DNA from: CAYONZ01 sp964405465
Lineage (GTDB): Bacteria > Bdellovibrionota > Bdellovibrionia > Bdellovibrionales > JAMPXM01
Direction: 5' to 3'
Length of the DNA: 43,883 bases
Assembly (NCBI GenBank): GCA_964405465.1
Contig: CAYONZ010000028.1
Span: 1-43,883 of the forward strand
Shown here: positions 18,764 through 28,096 of the stretch, piece by piece
Layout: each line of letters begins with the position of its first letter
Position numbering within the stretch: the first letter of the stretch is position 1
The notes under the pieces: generated by a model
The model's input: the letters and a program-made list of their open reading frames with translations, nothing else
What the model was told of the DNA's origin: nothing
Databases searched by the model: none
Translations under genes and position numbers: made by a program

Positions 18764-19903
18764 ATGAACAACATGACGAATGTTTGGGTGCACAACCTAA
18801 GTCCGTTTTTAATTCAGTTTTCGAGTCATTTAGGGGTGCGATGGTACGGTCTTGCCTATTTAACAGGCTTCGCAATTGGCGCCGCGTTTATGATTTTTCT
18901 CGGCAAACGAGGGCAACGAAAGAAGACCGAAGAAAGCGCCCTTCACCCTGATCTTGTTTTAGACTACATCACCTATGTGGTGCTCGGCACCATGATCGGC
19001 GGCCGCTTGGGTTATGCTTTCTTTTATAACCCTGATCTTCTCTCCCAATTCACCTCCGTATTTCCGTATTGGGGAGTTTTGCGCGTTTGGGAAGGAGGAA
19101 TGGCGAGTCATGGTGGCATTCTTGGGATAATTTGTGCGGCGTTACTCTTTGCTCGACGTCACAAACTGAACTGGCTACACCTGGGAGATCTCACCACTCT
19201 GGGAGGAGCCATTGGAATTTTTTTTGGTCGCATTGCCAATTTTTTAAATGGCGAGCTCTTGGGGCGCCCTTGTTCAGAATCACTCTGGTGGGCGGTTAAG
19301 TTTCCGCAAGATATTTACAACTGGCTCTACTATGATCAAAGTAAACTCTCAAGTCTCAGCCATTTGGTCCGTCTCGTTGGGGTCACAAGTGAAGACTGGA
19401 AATTTTGGACCACGCATCTCAACACAGACGCCTCAGCTGTTGCGAAAGTATCGAGCACCTTAGAGCAGATTGTTGCGGCGATTCAGAATAAAAATCTGGA
19501 GGTCACAAATGAAATCGCACCTCTGCTTGTCGCCAGGCACCCTTCGCAGCTTTACGAAGCGGCTCTCGAAGGCTTGTTGCTCTTTTTTATTCTCTTTTGG
19601 CTCTGGCGCAAACCTCGCAAGCCTGGGTTCATCGGTGCGAGTTTCCTCTCGCTCTACGCAGTAGTCAGAATATTCGGCGAACAGTTTAGAATGCCCGATG
19701 CCCATATTGTGCAATATGAATTTCAAAGCTGGGGCATCACCCGGGGTCAACTGATCAGTAGCGCAATGCTCATTGCTTCGATGTCCTTTTGGTTTTGGTG
19801 CATGAAACGCAAGGCTCCCCTGATTTCTGGCTGGGGGCCCGAGGCGAGAGCAATGAGCCAAACACTCCAGCCGCCAAATTCATCAAAATCGGAGGAAAAA
19901 TGA
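18764..19903 (+). CDS. lgt: Prolipoprotein diacylglyceryl transferase
   Basis: A 379-aa inner-membrane enzyme that moves diacylglycerol from phosphatidylglycerol to the lipobox Cys, the first step of lipoprotein maturation. Family motifs are all visible: RWYGLAYLTGF, GGRLGYAFFYNP, WEGGMASHGGILG, the signature GRIANFLNGELLGRP, and RHPSQLYEAALEG. The protein is about 90 residues longer than the E. coli enzyme. Much of this is an inserted, mostly polar stretch at about residues 183-250 between the signature and RHPSQLYEA, predicted to be periplasmic. ATG 18764 has only a weak ribosome-binding site. Its stop overlaps the next ATG (ATGA). It would modify the lipoproteins encoded in this window. 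Confidence 0.96.
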   Translation: MNNMTNVWVHNLSPFLIQFSSHLGVRWYGLAYLTGFAIGAAFMIFLGKRGQRKKTEESALHPDLVLDYITYVVLGTMIGGRLGYAFFYNPDLLSQFTSVFPYWGVLRVWEGGMASHGGILGIICAALLFARRHKLNWLHLGDLTTLGGAIGIFFGRIANFLNGELLGRPCSESLWWAVKFPQDIYNWLYYDQSKLSSLSHLVRLVGVTSEDWKFWTTHLNTDASAVAKVSSTLEQIVAAIQNKNLEVTNEIAPLLVARHPSQLYEAALEGLLLFFILFWLWRKPRKPGFIGASFLSLYAVVRIFGEQFRMPDAHIVQYEFQSWGITRGQLISSAMLIASMSFWFWCMKRKAPLISGWGPEARAMSQTLQPPNSSKSEEK

Positions 19904-20448
19904 GAACATTTAAAAATTGTATTGTTACAAAAATCAAAATCAGTTTCGCTCTGAGTTTTTTTTCTCTTGGGTTCTTTACACTTTGTTTCTCTGCCTTGAC
20001 GCCTGCATCGACGGCTTTAGCCAAGGCGAGCAAAAGCGGCTCGCAACTGGCACCGTCAAAACCGACACAAAATACCGGCGCTGAAAATGAAGTTTTAAAA
20101 TTAAAGACTGATTTAGCAAAGCTTCAACAAACGATAGACAGCTTAAATGCGAATTTAAGTTGTCGACAAGATAGTGATTGCGTTGCCGTGGCTATCGGAT
20201 CAAAAGCCTGCGGTGGCCCGGCAAAATACTTAGTTAGCTCGAACCAAAATAAATATTTGCCAGAGATCCAAGAGAAAGCCAAACAGAGCATTGAGCTCGA
20301 AGATCGCCTCAATCATGCTGCGAGAATCATTTCGACATGTAGTTACGTCGCCGAACCGGAGGTCAAATGTTCAAAACAGGTCTGCCACGTTTTTCCAACT
20401 CCAATGCCAGCGGAGGGAACAAAGTTGAACTATTCAACTCCACAATAG
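19900..20448 (+). CDS. Exported Cys-rich protein, function unknown
   Basis: A 182-aa protein overlapping the lgt stop by 4 bp, with GGAGGA at 19891-19896. A long hydrophobic segment near residues 12-32 (FALSFFSLGFFTLCFSALTP) is a signal peptide or an N-terminal anchor. A short predicted coiled coil follows (LKLKTDLAKLQQTIDSLNANL), then a Cys-rich module with the pattern CRQDSDCVAVAIGSKACGGP and a later C..EPEVKC..QVC. Similar CxxDxDC...ACGGP modules occur in deltaproteobacterial secreted proteins of unknown function, and the cysteines probably form disulfides. Coupling to lgt may be only positional. No enzyme role is suggested. Confidence 0.75.
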   Translation: MRTFKNCIVTKIKISFALSFFSLGFFTLCFSALTPASTALAKASKSGSQLAPSKPTQNTGAENEVLKLKTDLAKLQQTIDSLNANLSCRQDSDCVAVAIGSKACGGPAKYLVSSNQNKYLPEIQEKAKQSIELEDRLNHAARIISTCSYVAEPEVKCSKQVCHVFPTPMPAEGTKLNYSTPQ

Positions 20449-20584
20449 CTGCCGGCAGCGAGACCATTTTTTGGTATTTATAGGAAGGCCTCCAGACGAT
20501 AGTACTGTCGATCCCGCTAAAACTATCAATCCCAAAATCATAGACTTTTGATCTCTATAACTTTCACCAAAGGAAATTTAAAAA

Positions 20585-21373
20585 ATGGAACTTTTGCATG
20601 CGATCATTTTAGCAGTTGTCGAAGGTCTTACGGAATACCTTCCAATCTCTTCGACCGGACATTTGATCATCACATCTTCGTTTTTAGGAATTGCTGAGTC
20701 GAGCTTTACCAAGGACTATACAGTCATTGTTCAGTTTGGAGCCATTCTCAGCGTACTTGTTTTGTATTGGCGGCGTTTTTTGTCGGCACGCGAATTTTAC
20801 TATAAACTCGCCCTCGCATTTTTGCCCGTTGCTATTATTGGTCTGTTGGTGAAAAAGAAAATTGATGTCCTGCTCGGAAGTGTTTTGGTTGTGGCGGTTT
20901 CAATGATTCTTGGAGGTTTGGTGCTGATTTGGATCGACCGTTGGCTGGACCGACGTGGGCACACGGAGAAAATCGAAGACCTCTCTCTAAAAGGCTCCTT
21001 GATTATTGGATTCACACAATGTTTGGCACTATTCCCAGGTGTGTCGCGGTCTGCGGCTACGATCATTGGTGGATTGAGCCAAAGGCTCACGCGTCAGGAG
21101 GCTGCAGAATTTTCGTTTCTTCTTGGAGTTCCGACCTTAACGGCTGCAACCTGCTTGAAGATGGTTAAGATCTTGCCGACCTTGCAACCACAAGACTACC
21201 AGGTTCTGATTGTCGGCAATATCATTTCGTTTGTGATTGGCGCCATCAGTGTCAAAGCCTTTGTCGGTTACCTCAACCGATATGGCTTCAAATGGTTTGG
21301 CTATTACCGAATTATCTTTGGTGCAGTATTGTTGTTTTTGCTCTTATCTGGGCACAATCTACACGATCTTTAG
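20585..21373 (+). CDS. uppP: Undecaprenyl-diphosphate phosphatase
   Basis: A 262-aa BacA/UppP-type polytopic membrane enzyme that dephosphorylates undecaprenyl pyrophosphate, recycling the lipid carrier for peptidoglycan and surface polysaccharide; overexpression confers bacitracin resistance in other bacteria. The two catalytic motifs are EGLTEYLPISSTGHL (residues 14-28) and PGVSRSAATIIGG. About eight helices and a normal length are present. ATG 20585 follows AAAGGAAA. It is separated from the preceding gene by 136 bp, so it probably has its own promoter. Confidence 0.96.
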   Translation: MELLHAIILAVVEGLTEYLPISSTGHLIITSSFLGIAESSFTKDYTVIVQFGAILSVLVLYWRRFLSAREFYYKLALAFLPVAIIGLLVKKKIDVLLGSVLVVAVSMILGGLVLIWIDRWLDRRGHTEKIEDLSLKGSLIIGFTQCLALFPGVSRSAATIIGGLSQRLTRQEAAEFSFLLGVPTLTAATCLKMVKILPTLQPQDYQVLIVGNIISFVIGAISVKAFVGYLNRYGFKWFGYYRIIFGAVLLFLLLSGHNLHDL

Positions 21374-21379
21374 GCAAAA

Positions 21380-21409
21380 TCGGGGCTGGGCAATTAATCT
21401 CTGCCCCGA
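21380..21409. terminator. Possible terminator hairpin after uppP
   Basis: TCGGGGC (21380-21386) pairs with GCCCCGA (21403-21409) across a 16-base loop. There is no T-run, so it is a weak candidate for intrinsic termination. Confidence 0.35.
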
Positions 21410-21469
21410 GATTCAGCTCCAGCAATGTCAGCTTGGTCACGATGCTCCGGTGTGATAAGGTCTGACGCT

Positions 21470-22981
21470 ATGAAATTCGAAAATTCCAAACTCAATATTC
21501 GTGATTTTTCCGAGATGCAACTCAGCTCCACCTTGTTGGCAGCGCTTTCTAAAATGAGCATCTTTAAACCTACAAGTGTTCAAAGCCAGGCCATTCCTGT
21601 GGGAGTGGCAGGATCTGACCTCGTGGCGATAGCCCAAACTGGAAGCGGCAAAACTCTGGCTTATGCGCTTTCGGTTCTCACAAGACTCGAGCAAGCACCT
21701 GAAGCACGAGCTTTGGTTTTAGCCCCAAGCCGCGAGATGGCACTCCAGATTCACAAGGTGTTTCTGGAACTTTGTCACGAACTTCCTATCACGGCATGTC
21801 TTGCGATCGGCGGAACCACAGGTTCGAAACAAATCAACCAGCTCAAAAAAATGCCACGCCTGATTGTCGCAACACCTGGTCGAATGAATGATCACCTCAC
21901 AAACAATAAGCTTCTCCTTCAAAATGTAGAAATCGTCGTTCTCGATGAAGCCGATCGAATGCTGGATATGGGGTTCGCTCCCCAACTCAAAAAAATTCAG
22001 GCCACGATGCGTGGCAACTGGCAAACCCTGATGTTTTCAGCAAGCTTTGGACCGGCAGTTGAAAAGATTGCTTCCGCTTTTATGCGCGAAACGGCAGTCA
22101 TGGTTCGAGACGCGCAGGCTGAAGAACCAGTCGGGACTCTTTCACAAACTATTCTTTTAATAGATCGCGATAAAAAAGAAGACCGCTTACTCGATGAACT
22201 CAACGCCACAAAGGGAAGCGTCATCGTCTTTACTGGCAATCAGGAGAGTTGCGAATCCGTGGGCAAATTTTTGGAAAGCTACGGCTATGAATCCGATTAC
22301 ATTCATGGAGGCCTTTCGCAGGGACAGCGCAATCGTGTGGTGAGAAGTTTTCGCGAAGGTGGACTCCGCATCATCGTCGCAACTGACCTTCTCGCTCGGG
22401 GCCTCGATGTTCCCCAAGTGGCACATGTCTTCAACTACGATCTGCCTTTTCAAGCTGAAGATTTTCTTCATCGCATTGGTCGGACAGCCCGCGCTGGACG
22501 CGCTGGCCATGCTCTCACCTTTGTGTCGCCCTCTGACTTTCGCATGTACGAAAAAATTCAACCCTACCTGCAGGGTGCAAAAGAAATCAAAGTTTCTGCA
22601 AATTTTGAATTCACCACACGGAGACCTCGGACTGACCGCTTTGAACACAAAAAATCCGCAGGCTCTATGCGTACATCGCAATCTAAATTATCCAATGGCC
22701 CACGCGCAGAAACTCACACGAAGACCCCGCATCGGGCTCACAAGCCCAATGCTGGGCCATCTTTTGGTCCGCACTCTGCCCGATCGACCTCTACACAAGG
22801 TTCGAACACCACAAACGCTTATCAAGATAAGCGTGGTTCAAGTGGCGGTTCGGCCCAAAAGTATTCAGGAACGAAGGCCTCTGGTACGAAGTACGCCACG
22901 CCAAAGTCTGGACAGAGCGCAGGTAAAAGACCCGGCCCAAAATCTGGTACTGCGACAAAAGCAAAATCTCGTTTTCGGTAA
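21470..22981 (+). CDS. DEAD-box ATP-dependent RNA helicase
   Basis: A 503-aa RNA helicase of the RhlE/DeaD type. Motifs in order are a Q-motif (FKPTSVQSQAIP, residues 32-43), motif I AQTGSGKT, Ia PSREMA, Ib TPGRM, II DEAD (LDEADRMLDMGF), III SAS, IV VFTGN, V ATDLLARGLDVP and VI HRIGRTARAGR. Motif Ia (PTRELA in most) and motif III (usually SAT) carry conservative changes. The last 120 residues are a basic, Ser/Thr/Gly-rich disordered tail typical of RNA-binding extensions. ATG 21470 is preferred, with AAGG upstream; the open frame extends to 21425. Its role is probably ribosome assembly or mRNA decay, not resolvable further. Confidence 0.93.
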   Translation: MKFENSKLNIRDFSEMQLSSTLLAALSKMSIFKPTSVQSQAIPVGVAGSDLVAIAQTGSGKTLAYALSVLTRLEQAPEARALVLAPSREMALQIHKVFLELCHELPITACLAIGGTTGSKQINQLKKMPRLIVATPGRMNDHLTNNKLLLQNVEIVVLDEADRMLDMGFAPQLKKIQATMRGNWQTLMFSASFGPAVEKIASAFMRETAVMVRDAQAEEPVGTLSQTILLIDRDKKEDRLLDELNATKGSVIVFTGNQESCESVGKFLESYGYESDYIHGGLSQGQRNRVVRSFREGGLRIIVATDLLARGLDVPQVAHVFNYDLPFQAEDFLHRIGRTARAGRAGHALTFVSPSDFRMYEKIQPYLQGAKEIKVSANFEFTTRRPRTDRFEHKKSAGSMRTSQSKLSNGPRAETHTKTPHRAHKPNAGPSFGPHSARSTSTQGSNTTNAYQDKRGSSGGSAQKYSGTKASGTKYATPKSGQSAGKRPGPKSGTATKAKSRFR

Positions 22982-23012
22982 ATGAAGTTTTGCTCTATTT
23001 TTTTAGCTCTTA

Positions 23013-23094
23013 GACCCTGTCCTCATTGGCTCGAACATTGCGAGCGACACATAAATTGCTTCTGTGTAGTCAGCCAGCCAAATGAGGACACGCC
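23013..23094. repeat. Fold-back element (dispersed inverted-repeat family, copy 2)
   Basis: The left arm TGTCCTCATTGGCT (about 23019-23032) is matched by the inverted right arm AGCCAAATGAGGACA (23077-23090 region) with one bulged base, and both lie within GACCC...GGGCG-type outer ends. An inner hairpin ACACA/TGTGT is present. It begins 31 bases after the helicase stop codon. The arm sequence is shared with copies at 8193, 33622 and 35714. Confidence 0.7.
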
Positions 23095-23175
23095 CTCAAC
23101 TGAATAAATAGGAAAATACCGAGAGTTCGCATTTTTCATATGGGCTCTCTAGTGATGCAGTGCTAGAATTTTCGT

Positions 23176-25719
23176 ATGAATTCACAACATGACAGAAGCA
23201 GCAAATGGGTTGTTCATAAATTTGGTGGCACGAGTGTCGCTGGGGCAGATCGCTACAAAAATGTTTATGAAGTTTTAAAATCAGAACCTGGCACCAAAAA
23301 AGCCATCGTCGTCTCAGCCATGAGTAAAGTCACCGACGCACTCATTGAACTCACCGATCTCGCTCGGCTGCAAAATCTTGAATATCTAACCAAGCTCAAT
23401 GCCCTTAAAATCAGACACCTCGAAACAATTGACCAGCTCTTGCCTCATGGGGCGAATCATCAAGACAATCTAGCTCTGCAAAATGAGCTGAAACAGACCG
23501 TGCAAAAAGATTTCGAAGATCTCGAAGAAATACTTCGAGGAATTTATCTTGTGCGCATCGCCTCGGAACGAGCCGTCGAACTTGTCTCTGGATTTGGTGA
23601 GGTTTGGTCGGCACAGATTTTAAATGCTTACATCAAATCACAAGGGCAACGATGCACTTGGATCGACGCACGTCTGCTTTTAACTGTACAAGCACTGAGC
23701 AAAGATTCGCCTGTGAATAGCGAAGCTCCTGTCTTAATCGATTGGAGTGCATCGCAAAGCAAAATCGACATTTGGTTAAAAAAACACTCCGAAGAGATCG
23801 TGGTCATTACCGGATTTGTTGCCGCAACTGAGGATGGTATTCCCACCACGCTAAAGAGAAACGGTAGTGATTATTCAGCGTCAATCTTTGGAGCACTGCT
23901 TGGTGCATCGACGATCACGATCTGGACCGACGTTGATGGCGTACTCAGCGCAGATCCTCGCTTAGTTCCAGAGGCTGTAGTGCTCGAAGACATGTCTTAC
24001 GACGAGGCAACCGAACTTGCTTACTTTGGTGCCAAGGTCGTCCACCCAAGTACAATGGCTCCAGCCATTGCAAGAAAAATTCCGCTCTTCATCCGCAACA
24101 CATTCAATGCAAAACACCCAGGGACATTGATTCACACCAGCTCCAAATCTGACTTACCAGTTAAAGGTTTTTCCACGGTCGAGAAGATTGCTTTGGTAAA
24201 CGTCGAAGGCACCGGAATGATCGGCGTTCCAGGTGTGGCCCAACGTCTTTTCGGAGCACTTCGCGAAGTCAATATTTCGGTCATCATGATCTCCCAAGCC
24301 AGCAGTGAGCATTCTATTTGCTTTGCTATTCCATCAGCTCAGGCATCGCTTGCCAAACAGACTCTCGACAAGGCGTTCTTCTCTGAACTGCACCATGGTC
24401 TGATTCAAAAAATTGAAGTGGCAGACGATTGCAGTGTACTGGCTGCTGTCGGTGACAATATGGTCTCACAAACTGGAGTGGCCGCACGATTTTTTAGCGC
24501 TCTCAGCCGCGCCGGAGTGAACATTCGGGCCATTGCTCAAGGTTCTTCAGAACGAAATATTTCGGTGGTCGTGTCGCGTGCGGATTCAACCCGAGCCCTT
24601 CGTGCCGCCCACGCTGGTTTTTTTCTCTCGAATCATACTCTCTCAATTGGCCTTATCGGTACCGGTTGGATTGGTGCAACTTTACTGAACCAACTGCAAG
24701 AGGCCCAAGAGCGTCTTCTCGAGTCGAAAATCGATTTGCGTATCAGAGCTATTGCAAACTCAAAAGCAATGGAACTTGCAGAAGGCGGTCTCGACTTAAA
24801 GAACTGGAAATCAGATTTTGAAAAAAAAGCGATCTCACTGGATCTAGAAAAATTCGCGAAACACGTCAAGGCCGAGCATCTGCCACATGCAGTGATCATT
24901 GATTGCACGGCCAGTGAGGCGATCGCCCAAGTCTATCCACATTGGCTTGCTCAGGGCATTCACATCATTACACCAAATAAAAAGGCCAACACAAGTTCCA
25001 TGGATTTCTATCAGAAACTAAAAGCTGCGGCCTATCGACATCAAAAACATTTTCTTTATGAGACCACCGTTGGCGCAGGGTTGCCAATTATCAATACTCT
25101 TAGAGATCTCGTACAAACCGGAGATCACCTATTGGAGGTCGAAGGAATTCTCTCGGGAACCCTTTCATTTCTCTTCAATACATTTTCTTCAGAAAAACCT
25201 TTCTCACAGGTTGTACTTGAAGCGAAAGCCAAGGGTTACACAGAACCTGACCCGCGTGACGATCTATCGGGTCTTGATGTCGCACGTAAACTCGTGATCT
25301 TGGCTCGTGAAGCAGGAATTCGAATTGAGCTTCAGAATGTGCAACTCAATGGCCTTGTACCCGAAGTGCTAAAAAAAGTGTCGGTCGAAGAATATTTGAA
25401 AGACCTACCCAAATTTGACAACGAAATGCTCGAGATGGCCCGTGCGGCCGAATCGCAGAACGAAGTGCTTCGCTATGTCGGACGTATTAATGAAAAGGGT
25501 GAGGCCAGTGTAGCGCTCAAACGATATCCAAAAAATCATCCGTTTGCACAAACAAAGGCAACCGATAACATTGTGGCCTTTCGAACCAAACGCTACCACG
25601 CACAGCCGTTAATTGTGCAAGGTCCTGGTGCAGGCCCAGACGTGACGGCCGCAGGAGTCTTTGCAGATCTTTTGCGATTGAGTACATATCTCGGAGCCAA
25701 CCTAGGACCTTCTTTATGA
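23176..25719 (+). CDS. thrA: Bifunctional aspartokinase / homoserine dehydrogenase
   Basis: An 847-aa fusion catalysing the first and third steps from aspartate to homoserine. The aspartokinase part begins VVHKFGGTSVAGADRY (near residue 12) and includes TLKRNGSDYSASIFGALL and the DVDGVLSADPRLVPEA region. ACT regulatory domains follow at about 335-480 (VNVEGTGMIGVPGVAQRLF; AAVGDNMVSQTGVAARFF). Homoserine dehydrogenase starts at about 490 with the NAD(P) loop GLIGTGWIGATLL and continues through TPNKKANTSSMDFY and GILSGTLSFLFN. In enterobacterial ThrA the ACT domains mediate threonine inhibition, so feedback control is likely here. It is the first gene of thrABC and overlaps thrB by 4 bp. No leader peptide or attenuator was seen upstream. 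The start codon has a poor ribosome-binding site. Confidence 0.96.
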   Translation: MNSQHDRSSKWVVHKFGGTSVAGADRYKNVYEVLKSEPGTKKAIVVSAMSKVTDALIELTDLARLQNLEYLTKLNALKIRHLETIDQLLPHGANHQDNLALQNELKQTVQKDFEDLEEILRGIYLVRIASERAVELVSGFGEVWSAQILNAYIKSQGQRCTWIDARLLLTVQALSKDSPVNSEAPVLIDWSASQSKIDIWLKKHSEEIVVITGFVAATEDGIPTTLKRNGSDYSASIFGALLGASTITIWTDVDGVLSADPRLVPEAVVLEDMSYDEATELAYFGAKVVHPSTMAPAIARKIPLFIRNTFNAKHPGTLIHTSSKSDLPVKGFSTVEKIALVNVEGTGMIGVPGVAQRLFGALREVNISVIMISQASSEHSICFAIPSAQASLAKQTLDKAFFSELHHGLIQKIEVADDCSVLAAVGDNMVSQTGVAARFFSALSRAGVNIRAIAQGSSERNISVVVSRADSTRALRAAHAGFFLSNHTLSIGLIGTGWIGATLLNQLQEAQERLLESKIDLRIRAIANSKAMELAEGGLDLKNWKSDFEKKAISLDLEKFAKHVKAEHLPHAVIIDCTASEAIAQVYPHWLAQGIHIITPNKKANTSSMDFYQKLKAAAYRHQKHFLYETTVGAGLPIINTLRDLVQTGDHLLEVEGILSGTLSFLFNTFSSEKPFSQVVLEAKAKGYTEPDPRDDLSGLDVARKLVILAREAGIRIELQNVQLNGLVPEVLKKVSVEEYLKDLPKFDNEMLEMARAAESQNEVLRYVGRINEKGEASVALKRYPKNHPFAQTKATDNIVAFRTKRYHAQPLIVQGPGAGPDVTAAGVFADLLRLSTYLGANLGPSL

Positions 25720-26732
25720 CTTCAAAAAACAAGGTCACAGCATTCGCTCCGGCCTCCGCAGCAAACCTCGCTGTGGGCTTTGACTTACTCGGCCTGAGTC
25801 TTGACTTTGCCGGCGACGAAGTCACCGTAGTGAAAACTTCCTCCGATCTTGGTGTGGTACTAAACGGAACGACGGGGGGCGAAGTCAACTTACCACAAAA
25901 TCCAAAGTGCAACTCCGCTACGGCTGGGCTCGTTCAATTGATTGTCGACAAAAATCTTGATTTCGGTTTTTCGGTTTCAATCAAAAAAGGCATTCCCATG
26001 GGATCAGGCATGGGAGGCTCTGCCGCTTCAGCTGTGGCCTCGATTGTTGCTGCAAATGAATTTCTTGAAGTTAAGCTCTCACCTGCCGAGCTACTGCACT
26101 ATGCTCTGCTCGGAGAATTTGTTGCGACTGGTGCTGCTCACGCAGACAATATTGCACCGTCTCTTTTCGGAGGAATGACTTTAGCTCAGGTAGAAACCCC
26201 GCCAAAGCAATCGTCACAAGCACAATCATCACAGACATCTACAGCCTCTCCGCAAGTGACATCTGTGATGACACCAGTACATGTCGTCAAACTCCCTCTT
26301 CCACAAGGTCTGCACCTGGTCTTAATACATCCACATTTGCAAATTAGAACCAAAGACGCACGCCAAGTTTTGAACTCTCATGTCTCGTTGCAAGACTTCG
26401 TTACACAAAGTGCTCATCTCGCGCGTTTTATTTCAGCGTGCTACACTGACAACTTAAAAGAATTTAAAAATTCCCTACAAGACTTCATCATTGAACCACA
26501 GAGACAACATTTGATTCCGGGTTTTCAGCAAGTCAAAAAAGCTGCGCTCGAGGTTGGTGCTTTGGGTTGCTCGATTTCTGGATCGGGCCCCAGTGTGTTT
26601 GCATTTGCGGCCAGTGAATACGAAGCTAAACGAATTTTATTTGCAATGAGCCAAGTATTTCAAGAAAACAAACTCCAGATTGATTCATGGATTCAAAAAC
26701 TTCCCTGTGTCGGAGCAAGGATCATTCGATGA
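25716..26732 (+). CDS. thrB: Homoserine kinase
   Basis: A 338-aa GHMP kinase that phosphorylates homoserine with ATP. The N-terminus APASAANLAVGFDLLGLSL is the substrate region, and the ATP loop PMGSGMGGSAASAVAS is at about residues 96-111. The third GHMP motif is near the C-terminus (LGCSISGSGPSVFAFA). A low-complexity insert rich in Gln, Ser and Thr (about residues 165-185) sits between strands and is absent in typical ThrB; it should be a surface loop. ATG overlaps the thrA stop (ATGA), and its own stop overlaps thrC's ATG, which implies tight translational coupling. Confidence 0.95.
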   Translation: MTSKNKVTAFAPASAANLAVGFDLLGLSLDFAGDEVTVVKTSSDLGVVLNGTTGGEVNLPQNPKCNSATAGLVQLIVDKNLDFGFSVSIKKGIPMGSGMGGSAASAVASIVAANEFLEVKLSPAELLHYALLGEFVATGAAHADNIAPSLFGGMTLAQVETPPKQSSQAQSSQTSTASPQVTSVMTPVHVVKLPLPQGLHLVLIHPHLQIRTKDARQVLNSHVSLQDFVTQSAHLARFISACYTDNLKEFKNSLQDFIIEPQRQHLIPGFQQVKKAALEVGALGCSISGSGPSVFAFAASEYEAKRILFAMSQVFQENKLQIDSWIQKLPCVGARIIR

Positions 26733-28096
26733 AATTTCGTAGCACTCGTAACAATTCTCCTACACTTTCGTTTTCAGATGCGATGCTAATGGGACTTGCT
26801 CCTGATGGAGGACTATATGTTCCTGAGTCCTTTCCAACGTTGACGGCCAATGATTTTGCGGGTCTGACCACGGCAAGTGAAATAGGTCATCGGCTTTTAG
26901 CACCCTTTTTTGTAGGTGATCAACTTGAATCGGCGTTACCCAGTATCTTGAAATCGGCTTTGAATTTCGAAATGCCACTCATCAGGACTAAGGGTGGCCC
27001 AGAGACTGCCCTACAAGTTCTTGAGCTCTTTCACGGCCCCACCTGTGCCTTCAAAGACATTGGCGCTCGATTTCTTGCCGCCTGCGTAGAAGAAAAGCTG
27101 AAGTCTTCACAACGGCAAGCCACGATACTTGTCGCAACATCAGGCGATACCGGAGGAGCCGTTGCTGGAGCATTCTTCAAAAAGAACAATATCAAAGTTG
27201 TGATTTTATATCCAAATGGTGGAATCTCGGCGCGACAAGAAAAACAACTGACCTGCTGGGGCGAAAACATTCGCGCCTTCGCCGTAGACGGAAATTTTGA
27301 TGACTGCCAGCGCATGGTGAAGGAAGCCTTCACTGATGTCGATTTGAAATCTCAACAAAACCTCATGTCAGCAAATAGTATAAGCATCGGCCGTCTGCTG
27401 CCTCAAATGATCTACTATGCACAGGCCAGCTTGTCGGTCTTTCGTAAAACTCAAAAATCAGCACACTTTGTAATTCCCTCTGGCAATCTCGGTAATTCGG
27501 TTGCTGCGATGTGGGCTCGGAAGATTGGACTTCCGATTGACGAAATCGTGCTCGCAACAAATGCCAACACCGCAATCAAAGATTTTTTCGCGTCGCAAGT
27601 TTTTCGTTCCAAAAAAACGGTCGCAACGCTGGCCAATGCGATGGATGTTGGCAACCCAAGCAATGTCGAAAGACTTCAAGATTTGTTTTACCCCAATAAC
27701 GAACAGTTCAATCCTCGAGACCATCATCTCGCAGCAGTGACAGTTTCCGACCAACAAATACGAGAAACCATCAAACAAGGTATCTCAAAATACAATCAAA
27801 TCTGGTGTCCCCACACTGCGACGGCAGTGTTTGCCGCAGCAACGGTAGGCACATCAACTCAGGAAAATCTTGCGACGGATTCAATCAGCGGGTCTGGAGT
27901 CAGCGAGATTCCTCGTCTGCAAAAAGAACAAACTGTCATCGTTGCGACTGCACATCCTGCAAAATTTGAAGCCATCGTCGAACCCTTGATAGGCAAGCCA
28001 GTTGCCGTTCCGCCTGAGCTACAAAAACTAATCACCAAGAACAGTCCACGATTTGTAATTTCACCAACGTTGGAAAAACTCATCGAGGTGATTTAG
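26729..28096 (+). CDS. thrC: Threonine synthase
   Basis: A 455-aa PLP enzyme converting O-phosphohomoserine to threonine. It begins with the fold-type II threonine synthase N-terminus (LSFSDAMLMGLAPDGGLYVPE). The PLP lysine is K109 in HGPTCAFKDIGARF, and the phosphate-binding loop is ATSGDTGGAVAGAF. VIPSGNLGNSVAAMWA is a further family motif. ATG 26729 is chosen because it overlaps the thrB stop. The end overlaps the convergent lipoprotein gene by 17 bp. It completes the thrABC operon. Confidence 0.96.
   Translation: MKFRSTRNNSPTLSFSDAMLMGLAPDGGLYVPESFPTLTANDFAGLTTASEIGHRLLAPFFVGDQLESALPSILKSALNFEMPLIRTKGGPETALQVLELFHGPTCAFKDIGARFLAACVEEKLKSSQRQATILVATSGDTGGAVAGAFFKKNNIKVVILYPNGGISARQEKQLTCWGENIRAFAVDGNFDDCQRMVKEAFTDVDLKSQQNLMSANSISIGRLLPQMIYYAQASLSVFRKTQKSAHFVIPSGNLGNSVAAMWARKIGLPIDEIVLATNANTAIKDFFASQVFRSKKTVATLANAMDVGNPSNVERLQDLFYPNNEQFNPRDHHLAAVTVSDQQIRETIKQGISKYNQIWCPHTATAVFAAATVGTSTQENLATDSISGSGVSEIPRLQKEQTVIVATAHPAKFEAIVEPLIGKPVAVPPELQKLITKNSPRFVISPTLEKLIEVI

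Noticed and set aside
20448..20459. GCTGCCGGCAGC palindrome at the end of the Cys-rich gene
   Set aside because: It has no loop or T-run and no promoter context; too short to interpret.
23095..23175. Threonine attenuator or leader peptide before thrA
   Set aside because: No Thr/Ile-rich short ORF or alternative hairpins were found in the leader.
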